Assembly: GCF_016745235.1 (NCBI RefSeq)
Contig: NZ_JAELVM010000002.1
Location: 930,001-994,000 of the forward strand
DNA: 64,000 nucleotides
From: Chryseobacterium endalhagicum
GTDB taxonomy: Bacteria > Bacteroidota > Bacteroidia > Flavobacteriales > Weeksellaceae
Direction of reading: 5' to 3'
Part shown: piece after piece, positions 30,804 to 40,706 of the stretch
Layout: each line of letters starts with the position of its first letter
Position numbering within the stretch: position 1 is the first letter of the stretch
Position numbers and translations under genes: made by a program
Notes under the pieces: model-generated
Seen by the model: only the letters and a program-made list of their open reading frames with translations
Told to the model about the DNA's origin: nothing
Database searches by the model: none

Positions 30804-31823
30804 TTATTTAAATTTTTGTGATTTTGAAATACTAAATTCAATCAACCATTTCAAAATACTTTCATCACCATCAACAGCTTTTTTTAGAATAGATGCTAGT
30901 TCATTACTCTTTTCTAGTGGAACAACATAATCGAATATTGAAGACATTGTTTGTAATGTAGCTTGAGTCCAATCCCCTTCAACGATTATTACACCAATAA
31001 CTTTCTTGTGTTTTCCTTTCCAATTGATTGCGGAAAACATCTTGTCTTTTGCATAAAGGGAGGCGTGTCTGCTTGATGATTTTCTAACTTCAATAAAAGC
31101 TATAGGGTCTTTCTCATTAGGAACTACAAAATCGGCGCGATTATCATATACTACACCAGTAAGTCTACTATAATCACCCTCACGTAAATATGGAACTTGC
31201 GCTCTTGTCAAAGCATTTGCAACAACTTGTTCAAATAATACTCTTCCGACTAAATCTCGAACTATTCCTTCGATAGTAATTTCTAATCTTTGAAGTGTAA
31301 TATTTTTATCTACTGTTTTTTTTATTATTTGATCTGTTAATAATTCAGATATTTTTTTTGCTCCAGGTTTAGAAATTCGAGTATCGGATATACTCCCTAC
31401 TTTTTTTATAAGTTGTGCCCTGCTGTAACCAAGTAAATTTTGAAATATGGGTAACATTTCGGGATTGTCCAATATTATTTGCTCATTAAACTTCTTAAAT
31501 CCAGATGTTACATTGTTTGCTCCATTATATAATTCTATTACATATTCACGAACAATTTTATAAACTCCATAAGTTACTGCATTTTCAATGTCGAATTTTA
31601 ATGCTGATTTTCTTTTATATTCATTTATTAAATATTCTTTATAATCTGACCGAAGAAAATCTATTGTAGTACCAATACCATAAGCAAACATTTCAGCAAA
31701 TTCTTTATTATTGAATATCTCCGTTTTTAATTCCTTAAATGAATTTGTTTGATTTATTAAATCTAGATATATATTAATTTCTGTATTTATAGCTGTTGTT
31801 GCTTTAGAGTAAATTGTTTCCAT
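30804..31823 (-). CDS. Putative restriction endonuclease (PD-(D/E)XK-like)
   Basis: About 339 residues from the ATG at 31823; a TTG at 31844 is the alternative start. Counting from that TTG, residues 235-262 read DNRADFVVPNEKDPIAFIEV then RKSSSRH, a D-Xn-E-X-R/K pattern typical of PD-(D/E)XK nucleases, with Lys replaced by Arg at the last position. The rest is mainly helical with no recognised family. It overlaps the end of a DNA methyltransferase gene by 20 bp, which strongly suggests a type II restriction-modification pair. Base composition is much more AT-rich than neighbouring genes, a sign of acquisition. The nuclease role is inferred. Confidence 0.72.
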   Translation of the reverse strand: METIYSKATTAINTEINIYLDLINQTNSFKELKTEIFNNKEFAEMFAYGIGTTIDFLRSDYKEYLINEYKRKSALKFDIENAVTYGVYKIVREYVIELYNGANNVTSGFKKFNEQIILDNPEMLPIFQNLLGYSRAQLIKKVGSISDTRISKPGAKKISELLTDQIIKKTVDKNITLQRLEITIEGIVRDLVGRVLFEQVVANALTRAQVPYLREGDYSRLTGVVYDNRADFVVPNEKDPIAFIEVRKSSSRHASLYAKDKMFSAINWKGKHKKVIGVIIVEGDWTQATLQTMSSIFDYVVPLEKSNELASILKKAVDGDESILKWLIEFSISKSQKFK

Positions 31824-33117
31824 TAGTTTTTGTTTTTTTACCAATTATATGATACTCACCTAAAGCCTCTTTAGCTCCGTCTCTTTTTGATAGGATCCAT
31901 CTATGACCTCTTTTCCTCATCCATTTTATTTCAACATCATTAAACCCGATATTTTCCATTAATTCTTTGGTATGCTCATGTGTCTTAATATGAACACCAT
32001 ATAGAGCTGCATCAGCAACTACCCAATGCACAACACCATTAAATTTTAAAGTTCTATATAATTCTTTAAGTACTGAATTTATCTGCTGGTAATATGGCAA
32101 CACAAGATAATCATATTCTTTTTTTCCTGCTCTTACTTCCCGTTCATTTCTTAATTCACAAATTATCTCTTCTAATTTTTTAACTAATGCTGTAGGTAAT
32201 TCTGATTTAATTGAATTTTGGTACTGGGCATCTTTTTTACCTTTTAACGCTGTTGTTGTATTTGTAATTAATTTATTTCTTACTTTTTCTGAAATATCTG
32301 CCCATGAATCGGCCCAGCCTAGCAAATATAATTGTAGCCGTGTCATTTCAGCATAATCGAAATTATTTAGATAAGGCGGAGAAGTAATACAAACTCCTAA
32401 GCTTTCATCTTCAAAAACCTCCAATGATTCACAGCTCTGATGAAATGTATCTGTAATTGGTTGAGATTGCCAATGATTAATGTACCAATCACTTTCAATA
32501 TCTTCTCTAAATATTTGCTCAGTCTTGACCATAGCATCTTCAAATGAAATGCTTTTTTTTTTGGAATCAGGAGCCTTGTAGATTCCATCGGTTTGAGCAG
32601 TACAAGTAAACTCACTAGCTTTTAAGAAAATATTAATTCCCAATGGCTTCAGCCTATCATCAAGATTATTTAGTTGGTAAGAAGCAAATCTGATTTTTTC
32701 TTGCTCAGATTTTAAAAACATCTTATCAATATATTTCTGTGCCGAATCAGACCAAATTATTTTTTCTGTTTTTATATTTAATAGGTCAATTATTTTATCT
32801 AAATCCTTGGGCGAAAAATTACTAAGTTTAGAAAAAGCTAGATTATAAAATAATTTATGAGCTTCTGTTCCTACTCCTTTAAATCCTTGATTTTTGGCTG
32901 CAACGAGAGTAGTTCCGCAACCTAAAAAAGGATCAATTACAATATCCAAATCTTTATCTCTTCCTTTTAAACATTGTTCTACGAACTCTATTGAAAAGCC
33001 TGCGATAAAATTTGCCCATCTCTGAATTCTGTTTTCAGAGCTTAGGGTATTGGTAGGAAGTTTGTCTTGTCTTATATTCCTATTTTTTAAACCTTTTGTA
33101 CTTATTTCTACTTCCAT
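31804..33117 (-). CDS. DNA methyltransferase (amino-MTase) of a restriction-modification pair
   Basis: A 437-residue S-adenosylmethionine-dependent DNA methyltransferase that would methylate adenine N6 or cytosine N4. Motif I DPFLGCGTT (62-70) comes first. The catalytic motif TSPPY (245-249) follows only after a 170-residue stretch, longer than usual, which may hold part of the target-recognition domain. After that come LNNFDYAEMTRLQLY, a motif common in this type of enzyme, and a C-terminal lobe (KELYRTLKFNGVVHWVVADA). The next gene encodes the likely cognate nuclease, overlapping by 20 bp. The region is AT-rich. Recognition sequence cannot be told. Confidence 0.88.
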   Translation of the reverse strand: MEVEISTKGLKNRNIRQDKLPTNTLSSENRIQRWANFIAGFSIEFVEQCLKGRDKDLDIVIDPFLGCGTTLVAAKNQGFKGVGTEAHKLFYNLAFSKLSNFSPKDLDKIIDLLNIKTEKIIWSDSAQKYIDKMFLKSEQEKIRFASYQLNNLDDRLKPLGINIFLKASEFTCTAQTDGIYKAPDSKKKSISFEDAMVKTEQIFREDIESDWYINHWQSQPITDTFHQSCESLEVFEDESLGVCITSPPYLNNFDYAEMTRLQLYLLGWADSWADISEKVRNKLITNTTTALKGKKDAQYQNSIKSELPTALVKKLEEIICELRNEREVRAGKKEYDYLVLPYYQQINSVLKELYRTLKFNGVVHWVVADAALYGVHIKTHEHTKELMENIGFNDVEIKWMRKRGHRWILSKRDGAKEALGEYHIIGKKTKTNGNNLL

Positions 33118-33434
33118 ATATTTTTCAGCATATCATTAACAAATGTCTAAATTTGAAATGTTTATTGATTTTTTTTTAGTTCTTTTTTTATAATTTGCGC
33201 TCATTAGAATGTAGACGCTAAGTTGATATTAGCTATCTTCTTATCTTATAAAGGCATTAGATTGTTTTAAATGTGTAAATGAAAAAGGAATTTAATGAAG
33301 TCTTACTCTTTCAATATTTTTTACAAAAGTGCGAATTTAAATTGTATTCTTAAAATCTCTTTATTCAATTTATCTTGATACAGGTTTAGTTTATATAAGA
33401 TCCTGCTCTGAAAATTTACTGTAAAACCCCATTT
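33118..33434. other. AT-rich intergenic region upstream of the methyltransferase
   Basis: This 317-bp gap is strongly AT-rich. I find no gene, tRNA, clear inverted repeat or terminator in it. It marks the right edge of the low-GC restriction-modification segment and probably holds the promoter and control sites of the methyltransferase, but no confident TAnnTTTG box is visible. Confidence 0.5.
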
Positions 33435-33905
33435 CTACGGATTTTCCTGCGAAATCTCTCCATGATGTTTCAGGTATAGCGGCAGTGCTGCAGATCCATA
33501 CCATGGGAAAATTTCATAACTGAAAACTCCGGCCTGAACTGCCGGATCGGTTTTTACCCATTGTTCAACTTCTTCTTTGGATTTGGTATTGAAAATAAAC
33601 ATCCCGCGGTAGTTCTCTTTATTCTTTTCCAAAAATGGTCCGGCCACTAAAATCTTTCCTTCATCAGCCAGTTTCCCGATATTGGTCATATGACCTTTCA
33701 TCAGTTCGCCCATTTTAGCTTTGTCCTCTATTTTTGCAGTGCCTGTGGTCAGCATAACAATCGTGTAGGCTTTCATACCATATTTGTCCGCTCCAAGGGA
33801 AGTGGCGAGTTCCTGGTTGAATTTTGGTTTCTCTGCTTTTTTCTCCTGTGCGAAAGATAAAGCTCCCGCCAGAAGACTAAGGGATAAATAAATTTTTAGT
33901 TTCAT
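33435..33905 (-). CDS. Secreted YciI-family protein
   Basis: A 156-residue protein with a cleavable signal peptide (LSLSLLAGALSFAQ) and a YciI-like ferredoxin-fold domain (about 45-150). It has the typical pattern AYTIVMLTTGTAKIEDKAKM, then HMTNIGKLADEGKILVAGPF and an acidic/Trp region (VEQWVKTDPAVQAGVFSYEI). The family relates to small dehydrogenase- or dioxygenase-like dimers of unclear function, and export to the periplasm is a common variant in Flavobacteriia. Its role is unknown. Confidence 0.82.
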   Translation of the reverse strand: MKLKIYLSLSLLAGALSFAQEKKAEKPKFNQELATSLGADKYGMKAYTIVMLTTGTAKIEDKAKMGELMKGHMTNIGKLADEGKILVAGPFLEKNKENYRGMFIFNTKSKEEVEQWVKTDPAVQAGVFSYEIFPWYGSAALPLYLKHHGEISQENP

Positions 33906-33933
33906 AGTTTTAATGTATTTATAAATCTTTTAT

Positions 33934-33996
33934 CTGAAATCTGATGTCTGATGTCTGGTGTCTGGTGTTTGGTGTCTGAAATCTGAAATCTAATCT
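33934..33996. repeat. Heptamer tandem repeat at the end of pncB
   Basis: Nine 7-bp units in a row, CTGAAAT, CTGATGT (2), CTGGTGT (2), TTGGTGT, CTGAAAT (2), CTAATCT. The last unit overlaps the stop codon of pncB at 33990. Another heptamer array of related form (AAAATCT) lies at 61009-61043. Confidence 0.8.
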
Positions 33997-35168
33997 TTAA
34001 TTCTCAAAAACTCCTTCGCCAGTTCAATCATCTTTGGATCACCGGTGTATTTTCCGTGTTCGTCTGAAAGTTTTACCGTTGGAATCCATTCTTTGTTTGG
34101 TGCCTGTACGCCGATTAGTTTCATCACGATATTCATAGGTTTTAAGCCGACGTCATTGGTGAGATTTGTACCGATCCCGAATGAAACCCCGATCTTTCCT
34201 TTACAGTAATTGGTGATTTCTTCTACTTTTTCCAGATTCAGGGCATCGGAGAAAATGATGTATTTAAATAAAGGATTGATCCCGTTGTTTTTATAGTGAG
34301 CTATTGTTTTGTCGGCAAATTCCAACGGATCACCGCTGTCATGGCGTACACCGTCGAATAGTTTTGCGAATTTTTTGTCAAACTGCTGAAAGAAAACATC
34401 CGTAGTGTAAGTGTCTGAAAGTGCAACTCCAAGATCACCTCTGTAAACATCTACCCAATGTTCCAGTGCCATTTCATTGGCCATTTTGAATCCATATTCC
34501 GCGGCGTGGAACATAAACCATTCGTGGGCATGGGTTCCGATTGGCTTTACTCCGAATTTCATGGCGAAATGAACATTGGAGCTTCCGATAAACGTTGATT
34601 CTTTATTTTGGGTTAAAGCTTCCATAACCAGATTCTGTACTTTATAGGAATGTCTTCTTCTGGTCCCGAATTCTGCGAAATTTACCCCAAGTTTAGCCAA
34701 TGAATCTGCCTTTTCAAGGGTTCTGTTCATCACCACTTCATTGGAATCCCTTTCCATATGGTTCATTTCATAATGCAGTTCACTGATCAAGGCAAGAAGG
34801 GGAACTTCCCAAAGGATGGTTCTGTACCAAAGTCCTTCCACCGTTACGGAAAGCTCAGTGCCTTCCTGATGGATTTTCACCTCAGACGGGTCATAATGGT
34901 AGCCTTCTAAAAAGTCGAGATAGGGAAGGTCTATATAAGGACAGGTTCTTGCCATGAATTTTTTTTCATCCTTGGTCAGTTTCAGTTCTGCCATTTTGTT
35001 CACCGCTTCTTTTAAAGCTGCGGCAAAGCCTTCCGGAAACTGGTGCTTTCCTCTGTTGATGAATTCATATTTTACAATAGAACTTGGGAATAGTTTTACC
35101 ACTGCGTTCTGCATGGTTATTTTATAGAAATCGTTATCCAGAATAGAGTTTAATCGAACGTCGTACAT
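33990..35168 (-). CDS. pncB: Nicotinate phosphoribosyltransferase
   Basis: A 392-residue enzyme of the NAD salvage pathway that joins nicotinate to PRPP with ATP help. Family motifs are clear: YKITMQNAVVKLFPSSIVKYEF at the start, FAEFGTRRRHSYKVQNLVMEA in the middle, and FIGSSNVHFAMKFGVKPIGT followed by HAHEW, then VRHDSGDPLEF. The length matches bacterial PncB. It reads away from dps, which ends 94 bp upstream, and carries a heptamer repeat at its stop codon. A -7 box TATATTTG lies on the minus strand at 35188-35195. Confidence 0.94.
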   Translation of the reverse strand: MYDVRLNSILDNDFYKITMQNAVVKLFPSSIVKYEFINRGKHQFPEGFAAALKEAVNKMAELKLTKDEKKFMARTCPYIDLPYLDFLEGYHYDPSEVKIHQEGTELSVTVEGLWYRTILWEVPLLALISELHYEMNHMERDSNEVVMNRTLEKADSLAKLGVNFAEFGTRRRHSYKVQNLVMEALTQNKESTFIGSSNVHFAMKFGVKPIGTHAHEWFMFHAAEYGFKMANEMALEHWVDVYRGDLGVALSDTYTTDVFFQQFDKKFAKLFDGVRHDSGDPLEFADKTIAHYKNNGINPLFKYIIFSDALNLEKVEEITNYCKGKIGVSFGIGTNLTNDVGLKPMNIVMKLIGVQAPNKEWIPTVKLSDEHGKYTGDPKMIELAKEFLRIKD

Positions 35169-35207
35169 AATATGTGTAATTTTAACGCAAATATAGTCAT
35201 TTAAAAT

Positions 35208-35238
35208 AAAAATCGTCTAAATGTAAGACGATTTTTTT
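35208..35238 (-). terminator. Terminator of dps
   Basis: A perfect 11-bp stem (35208-35218 with 35226-35236), loop AAATGTA, flanked by A and T runs on both sides. It lies 24 bp past the dps stop codon and before the pncB promoter. Confidence 0.85.
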
Positions 35239-35261
35239 ATAAATCAGCTGATTTTTGCCGG

Positions 35262-35738
35262 TTACTTTCCTAAGTAAGAGTTGTACATCCATACTTCTTT
35301 TTCCTGTTCCGTGATGTAGTCGCTCATCTGGGAATTGGTTCCTTCATCTCCTGCTGCATCTGTGATATCCAGAAGTTCTCTCTGTAAATCAATGACTACC
35401 TTAAATGAGCTCAGGATAAGCTCAACACTTTTGGTACCATCCGATACTTCTTTGGTCTCTTTAATGGTAGACACTTTCAGATAATCTGAATAGTTGTGGG
35501 CAGGTGTTGCTCCCAAAGTCAGTATTCTTTCTGCAATCTCGTCAATCTTCAGAACCAGGCTGTTGTACAGTTCCTCAAACTTCGGATGCAGCGTAAAAAA
35601 CTGTTCTCCTTTAATGTTCCAGTGTGAACCTCTTGTATTCTGGTAAAATATGGAATAATTGGCTAAAAGGATATTCAATTTTTCTGAAATGTTTTTACAG
35701 TCAGCTTCTTTTAAGCCGATAATGCTTGCATTTTTCAT
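35262..35738 (-). CDS. dps: Dps-family ferritin-like DNA-protection protein
   Basis: A 158-residue four-helix protein that forms dodecamers storing iron and shielding DNA from peroxide. Ferroxidase-type residues are visible in the family pattern SHWNIKGEQFFTLHPKFEELY (His and acidic residues) and LVLKIDEIAERILTLGATP. It has a short lysine-poor N terminus, so direct DNA binding is uncertain. The gene is monocistronic, with its own terminator and a -7 box TAAATTTG on the minus strand at 35759-35766. Confidence 0.93.
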   Translation of the reverse strand: MKNASIIGLKEADCKNISEKLNILLANYSIFYQNTRGSHWNIKGEQFFTLHPKFEELYNSLVLKIDEIAERILTLGATPAHNYSDYLKVSTIKETKEVSDGTKSVELILSSFKVVIDLQRELLDITDAAGDEGTNSQMSDYITEQEKEVWMYNSYLGK

Positions 35739-35859
35739 ACGTTTATTTTTTATGTTAACAAATTTAGAAAATATTATGCCGAAAGGCTTTTAAAGTCAAT
35801 AGAAGATAACTATAAGAAAATTTTTAAAAACAGTTTGGAAGTATTAATATTGCAGTCGG

Positions 35860-37446
35860 ATGAAAAGTTTACGAATCACAGCGGCGGTGTTTTTTGGGAT
35901 ATGTTTTTTATATATCCTGATCATGCTGTCTCAGACGGAAAATAATTTCACCTATATATTAGATGATGCGTATATTCATCTGGCCATGGCTAAGAATTTT
36001 GCATTGCACGGAGTGTGGGGAGTAACGGAATATGCTTTTTCATCTTCTTCATCCTCTCCGTTTTTTACCTTTATTTTAAGCGGCCTGATCTTTATTTTTG
36101 GGGATTATCAGCTTATTCCACTGATTTTTAATCTGGGATGCTCATTTCTTATCGTCTATTTTCTCAACAGATACTATTCCGATTTTTTTAAATTGAACAG
36201 ATCTGTTATTCTGGCGTGTATTTTCACCCTTCTTTTTGCATCTGTTCATCTTCTTGTCTTTTCCGGAATGGAGCATGTGCTGCAGGTTTTAATTGTCGTC
36301 ATCAATGTCTGTTCTTTTGAAAAATGGAGAAGATCTGATTTTAAAAATTCATTGTATTCCGGATGGTTTTATGGCAGTATTGCGCTGCTTGGGCTGATCA
36401 GGTTTGAAAGCATGTTCTATTTTCTGGCGCTGGCTTTTGTTTTCCTGCTCCTGAAAAAGTTTAAGCAGAGTGCTGTTCTGCTGCTATTCGGCTTTCTTCC
36501 TGTTTTGATCTTTGGCTATCTTACCTATCAGAAAACAGGATACTTTTTCCCGAATTCTGTAATGGTGAAGGGAACTAAATTTGACCTTGCCGGAAATTAT
36601 TTCATACAGATCAAAAATATTTTGCTCTTCAAAATACTATTAAGACCTTATTTCTATTTCGCGGGTCTGCTTCCTCTATGCTTTGCCGCGTTTTTGATTT
36701 TTAAGGATTATAAAAAAAAGCTGGACTTTCATCCTGTTATTTTAAATAATTTTCTTCCGGTAGCTTTAAGTATTGCTTTGTTCATTCAGGGAGCTTTGGG
36801 GCAGTATACCAATTTCTATAGGTATGAGGCCTATCTGCTGGCGGCCTTTGCGATGGTTGTTATTCCTAAGATAAAAGATCTTTTTATTAACAGACATTTT
36901 TTATTGAAAGCCAATAGGATCACTGCTCTTCTTGTGCTGTTGACGTCTATGGTACTGGTTCTTAAAATGGTTCTTGTCAGTATTCTGATTGTAACAGGAA
37001 GCCGGAATGTCTATGAGCAGCAGATCCAGTCCGCAAGATTTCTGGAAAAATATTACAATAATTCCAAAGTCGCCGCTAATGATATAGGTGCTGTCTGCTA
37101 TTTTACCGATATTCATTTGTTGGATGTTGCCGGACTTGGTTCAAAAGAGGTGGTTCCTTTTAAAATAAAGAAAAAAGGACTTAATGATCAGTTTGAATTC
37201 TTCTTAAAAGACTACACAACTCAAAACCATTACGATTTGGCTATTGTTTATGAAGAATGGCTGGAAGGCCATATTCCTGAAAACTGGAAAAAAGCGGCAG
37301 TTCTTGAAATTAAAGGCTGGAATGCTGTTCTGGGATTGAAAAAAGTAACGGTCTATTCTATAAATCCAGACCTTCATGAATCTTTAAAACAGAATGTGAA
37401 AAACTTTCAATGGAATAAAAATGTGACTGTCCGGATGGCAGAGTAA
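35860..37446 (+). CDS. Polytopic GT-C-like membrane glycosyltransferase, putative
   Basis: A 528-residue inner-membrane protein with about ten transmembrane helices and a soluble C-terminal part (about 390-528). The first periplasmic loop reads YILDDAYIHLAMAKNFALHG, an Asp-Asp motif placed as in GT-C glycosyltransferases (ArnT, PMT), which use lipid-linked sugars. No closer family is recognised. It could modify lipid A, exopolysaccharide or secreted glycoproteins. It is monocistronic, divergent from dps, and ends 205 bp before the ribosomal str operon. Confidence 0.7.
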   Translation: MKSLRITAAVFFGICFLYILIMLSQTENNFTYILDDAYIHLAMAKNFALHGVWGVTEYAFSSSSSSPFFTFILSGLIFIFGDYQLIPLIFNLGCSFLIVYFLNRYYSDFFKLNRSVILACIFTLLFASVHLLVFSGMEHVLQVLIVVINVCSFEKWRRSDFKNSLYSGWFYGSIALLGLIRFESMFYFLALAFVFLLLKKFKQSAVLLLFGFLPVLIFGYLTYQKTGYFFPNSVMVKGTKFDLAGNYFIQIKNILLFKILLRPYFYFAGLLPLCFAAFLIFKDYKKKLDFHPVILNNFLPVALSIALFIQGALGQYTNFYRYEAYLLAAFAMVVIPKIKDLFINRHFLLKANRITALLVLLTSMVLVLKMVLVSILIVTGSRNVYEQQIQSARFLEKYYNNSKVAANDIGAVCYFTDIHLLDVAGLGSKEVVPFKIKKKGLNDQFEFFLKDYTTQNHYDLAIVYEEWLEGHIPENWKKAAVLEIKGWNAVLGLKKVTVYSINPDLHESLKQNVKNFQWNKNVTVRMAE

Positions 37447-37596
37447 ATTTTATAATTATTTAATATACTGCCCGTTCATAAAAAAGGCTTTCTTTATTTT
37501 TCATTTTTCTCAATGGATATCGGGGATCCGTAATTCCGTCTTTTTGAAACATCTTCTTTTTGCTGTAAGTGTTTGATTTTAATTTTTATGCAAGTG

Positions 37597-37627
37597 TTTG
37601 CAGATTAAAAAATTATTACTATTTTTG
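37597..37627 (+). promoter_or_regulatory. Promoter of the str operon
   Basis: TTTG (37597-37600), exactly 19 bp, and TATTTTTG (37620-37627) match the Bacteroidota consensus. Transcription would start about 18 bp before the rpsL start codon. Confidence 0.8.
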
Positions 37628-37651
37628 CACCCTAAAATAAAAAGCAATTAA

Positions 37652-38065
37652 ATGCCTACTATTCAACAATTAGTAAGAAAAGGAAGAGCCACGCTTGCCA
37701 AGAAGAGCAAATCGGCTGCCCTAGATTCTTGTCCACAAAGACGTGGTGTATGTACGAGAGTATATACTACTACACCTAAGAAACCTAACTCTGCACTTAG
37801 AAAAGTTGCAAGGGTAAGACTTTCTAACGGTAAAGAAGTGAATGCCTATATCCCGGGCGAAGGACACAATCTACAGGAGCACTCGATAGTATTGGTTAGA
37901 GGCGGAAGGGTGAAAGACCTACCGGGAGTACGTTACCACATCGTAAGAGGTGCATTAGACACTGCAGGTGTAAATGGAAGAACTCAGAGAAGATCTAAGT
38001 ACGGAGCTAAGAGACCTAAACCAGGACAAGCAGCTGCTGCTCCTGCAAAAGGAAAGAAAAAATAA
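37652..38065 (+). CDS. rpsL: 30S ribosomal protein S12
   Basis: A 137-residue decoding-centre protein. The universal motifs [20 protein letters not shown] and [17 protein letters not shown] are intact. Lys43 and Lys88, where streptomycin-resistance changes usually arise, are both lysine, as in sensitive strains. A short Ala/Pro/Lys-rich tail extends the C terminus. It is first in the str operon, 24 bp before rpsG. Confidence 0.98.
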   Translation: MPTIQQLVRKGRATLAKKSKSAALDSCPQRRGVCTRVYTTTPKKPNSALRKVARVRLSNGKEVNAYIPGEGHNLQEHSIVLVRGGRVKDLPGVRYHIVRGALDTAGVNGRTQRRSKYGAKRPKPGQAAAAPAKGKKK

Positions 38066-38088
38066 TCATTAAATAAGGTACAGAAGCA

Positions 38089-38565
38089 ATGAGAAAGACA
38101 AAAGCGAAAAAAAGACCGTTGTTACCAGATCCGAAGTTTAATGATCAATTGGTAACGAGATTCGTAAACAACCTAATGCTTGACGGTAAGAAGTCAATTG
38201 CATTCAAAATTTTCTATGATGCATTAGATATCGTAGAAACTAAAAAAGGAGAAACTGAGAAAACAGCCCTTGAAATCTGGAAAGATGCATTAACAAACGT
38301 TATGCCTCACGTAGAAGTACGTTCCAGAAGAGTAGGTGGAGCTAACTTCCAGATCCCTATGCCAATCAGAGCTGACAGAAAAATTTCTATGGCTATGAAA
38401 TGGTTAATTAGCTATTCTAAAAAGAGAAATGATAAGTCTATGGCTTTGAAATTAGCTAATGAAGTAGTAGCTGCTTCAAGAGAAGAAGGTGCTGCATTCA
38501 AAAAGAAGAGTGATACTCACAAAATGGCGGAAGCTAACAAAGCGTTTTCACACTTTAAATTCTAA
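38089..38565 (+). CDS. rpsG: 30S ribosomal protein S7
   Basis: A 158-residue primary binder of the 16S rRNA 3' domain, of normal length, starting [17 protein letters not shown] and containing the conserved [18 protein letters not shown]. It lies between rpsL and fusA with gaps of 23 and 6 bp. In E. coli S7 represses its own operon; no such leader structure is judged here. Confidence 0.98.
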   Translation: MRKTKAKKRPLLPDPKFNDQLVTRFVNNLMLDGKKSIAFKIFYDALDIVETKKGETEKTALEIWKDALTNVMPHVEVRSRRVGGANFQIPMPIRADRKISMAMKWLISYSKKRNDKSMALKLANEVVAASREEGAAFKKKSDTHKMAEANKAFSHFKF

Positions 38566-38571
38566 TCTGAA

Positions 38572-40689
38572 ATGGGAAGAGATCTTAAATTTACAAGAAA
38601 TATCGGTATTGCTGCGCATATTGATGCCGGTAAAACTACCACTACAGAAAGGATTTTATTCTATACTGGGGTAAACCACAAGATTGGTGAAGTTCACGAT
38701 GGTGCTTCTACAATGGACTGGATGGAGCAGGAAGCAGAAAGAGGTATTACTATTACTTCTGCTGCAACTACTTGTTCTTGGAACTTTCCAACTGATCAGG
38801 GGAAACCTCTTGCTGATACAAAACCTTACCACTTCAATATCATCGATACACCGGGACACGTTGACTTCACAGTAGAAGTAAACAGATCTCTTAGAGTATT
38901 GGATGGATTGGTATTCTTATTCTCTGCCGTAGATGGAGTAGAGCCTCAGTCTGAAACAAACTGGAGACTTGCTGACAACTACAAAGTGGCAAGAATGGGA
39001 TTCGTAAACAAAATGGACAGACAGGGTGCTGACTTCTTGAACGTTGTAAAACAAGTAAAAGAAATGTTAGGATCTAATGCAGTTCCAATCGTTTTACCAA
39101 TCGGTGCTGAAGAAGATTTCAAAGGGGTTGTAGACTTAATTAAAAACAGAGCGATCATCTGGGATGAAGCTGGACAAGGTGCTACTTTCGAGGTAGTTCC
39201 AATTCCTGAAGACATGAAAGATGAAGTTCTAGAATATAGAGAGAAATTAGTAGAAGCTGTTTCTGAATATGACGAAACTTTGATGGAGAAATTCTTCGAA
39301 GATCCGGATTCAATTACAGAAGAAGAAATCAATGCTGCATTGAGAGCTGCTACTATCGATTTATCTATTATCCCAATGACTTGTGGTTCTTCATTCAAAA
39401 ATAAAGGAGTACAGTTTATGTTGGATGCAGTATGTAAATACCTTCCTTCTCCATTGGATAAAGACGATATCAAAGGTACTGACCCAAGAACTGACGCTGA
39501 AATCACAAGAAAACCATCTGTAGACGAGCCTTTCTCTGCTCTTGCATTTAAGATTGCTACTGACCCGTTCGTGGGAAGATTAGCATTCTTCAGAGCATAC
39601 TCAGGAAGACTGGATGCAGGTTCTTATATCTTGAACACCCGTTCAGGAGATAAAGAAAGAATCTCAAGAATCTACCAGATGCACGCTAACAAGCAGAATC
39701 CTGTAGAATATATTGAAGCAGGTGATATTGGTGCTGCGGTAGGTTTCAAATCTATCAAAACCGGTGATACAATGTGTGACGAGAAAAACCCAATCGTTCT
39801 TGAATCGATGGTTTTCCCTGATCCGGTAATTGGTATCGCTGTTGAGCCTAAAACTAAAGCTGACCAGGATAAAATGGGTAACGCTCTAGCTAAATTAGCT
39901 GAAGAAGATCCTACATTTACGGTTAGAACTGACGAAGCTTCTGGACAAACGATTATCTCTGGTATGGGTGAGCTTCACCTTGATATCATCGTAGATCGTA
40001 TGAGAAGAGAATTCAAAGTTGAAGTAAACCAGGGACAGCCTCAGGTAGAATACAAAGAAAACTTAACAAAAGTTGCCAGCCACAGAGAAGTTTACAAAAA
40101 GCAGTCTGGTGGTAAAGGTAAATTTGCTGATATTGTATTTGAACTAGGACCAGCTGACGAAGGTAAGATTGGTTTAGAATTCATCAACGAGATCAAAGGT
40201 GGTAACGTTCCTAGAGAATTTGTTCCTGCTATTGAAAAAGGCTTTAAAGCTGCAATGAAGAACGGTCCTTTGGCTGGTTTCGAAGTTGAAGGTATTAAAG
40301 TTACTCTTAAGGATGGATCTTTCCACGCGGTGGATTCTGATGCACTTTCTTTTGAATTAGCTGCTAAATTAGGATTTAAAGAAGCGGGACGTGCTGCTAA
40401 GCCGGTAATTATGGAGCCTATTATGAAACTGGAAGTTGTAACTCCGGAAGAATATATGGGTAACATCATTGGTGACCTTAACAAAAGAAGAGGTACAATC
40501 AGTGGACAAGAAGAAAAGAACGGTGCTGTTGTAATCAAAGGTTCTGTTCCACTTTCTGAAATGTTTGGATATGTAACGACTCTAAGAACACTTTCATCAG
40601 GAAGAGCTACTTCTTCTATGGAATTAGAGAAGTATCAGGCTACTCCACAAAACGTTGCTGAAGAAATCATAGCTAAAGCAAAAGGTTAA
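38572..40689 (+). CDS. fusA: Elongation factor G
   Basis: A 705-residue GTPase that drives ribosomal translocation and, with RRF, recycling. G motifs are intact: [19 protein letters not shown] (P loop), the switch [11 protein letters not shown] and NKMDRQGAD. The downstream domains follow in normal order, including [21 protein letters not shown] near the C terminus. It follows rpsG by 6 bp. As is usual in Bacteroidota, tuf does not follow; rpsJ is next, 17 bp away. Confidence 0.98.
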   Translation: MGRDLKFTRNIGIAAHIDAGKTTTTERILFYTGVNHKIGEVHDGASTMDWMEQEAERGITITSAATTCSWNFPTDQGKPLADTKPYHFNIIDTPGHVDFTVEVNRSLRVLDGLVFLFSAVDGVEPQSETNWRLADNYKVARMGFVNKMDRQGADFLNVVKQVKEMLGSNAVPIVLPIGAEEDFKGVVDLIKNRAIIWDEAGQGATFEVVPIPEDMKDEVLEYREKLVEAVSEYDETLMEKFFEDPDSITEEEINAALRAATIDLSIIPMTCGSSFKNKGVQFMLDAVCKYLPSPLDKDDIKGTDPRTDAEITRKPSVDEPFSALAFKIATDPFVGRLAFFRAYSGRLDAGSYILNTRSGDKERISRIYQMHANKQNPVEYIEAGDIGAAVGFKSIKTGDTMCDEKNPIVLESMVFPDPVIGIAVEPKTKADQDKMGNALAKLAEEDPTFTVRTDEASGQTIISGMGELHLDIIVDRMRREFKVEVNQGQPQVEYKENLTKVASHREVYKKQSGGKGKFADIVFELGPADEGKIGLEFINEIKGGNVPREFVPAIEKGFKAAMKNGPLAGFEVEGIKVTLKDGSFHAVDSDALSFELAAKLGFKEAGRAAKPVIMEPIMKLEVVTPEEYMGNIIGDLNKRRGTISGQEEKNGAVVIKGSVPLSEMFGYVTTLRTLSSGRATSSMELEKYQATPQNVAEEIIAKAKG

Positions 40690-40706
40690 TTTTTTAAATT
40701 AGAAAA

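Noticed and set aside
31824..31844. Upstream TTG start of the nuclease gene
   Set aside because: An ATG at 31823 is in the same frame, gives a shorter overlap with the methyltransferase and a normal start.
30804..33434. Prophage or large defence island
   Set aside because: Only a methyltransferase and a nuclease are present; no integrase, phage or other defence genes are adjacent.
38979..40538. Long minus-strand frames opposite fusA
   Set aside because: Antisense to a highly conserved gene; they arise from its biased codon use.
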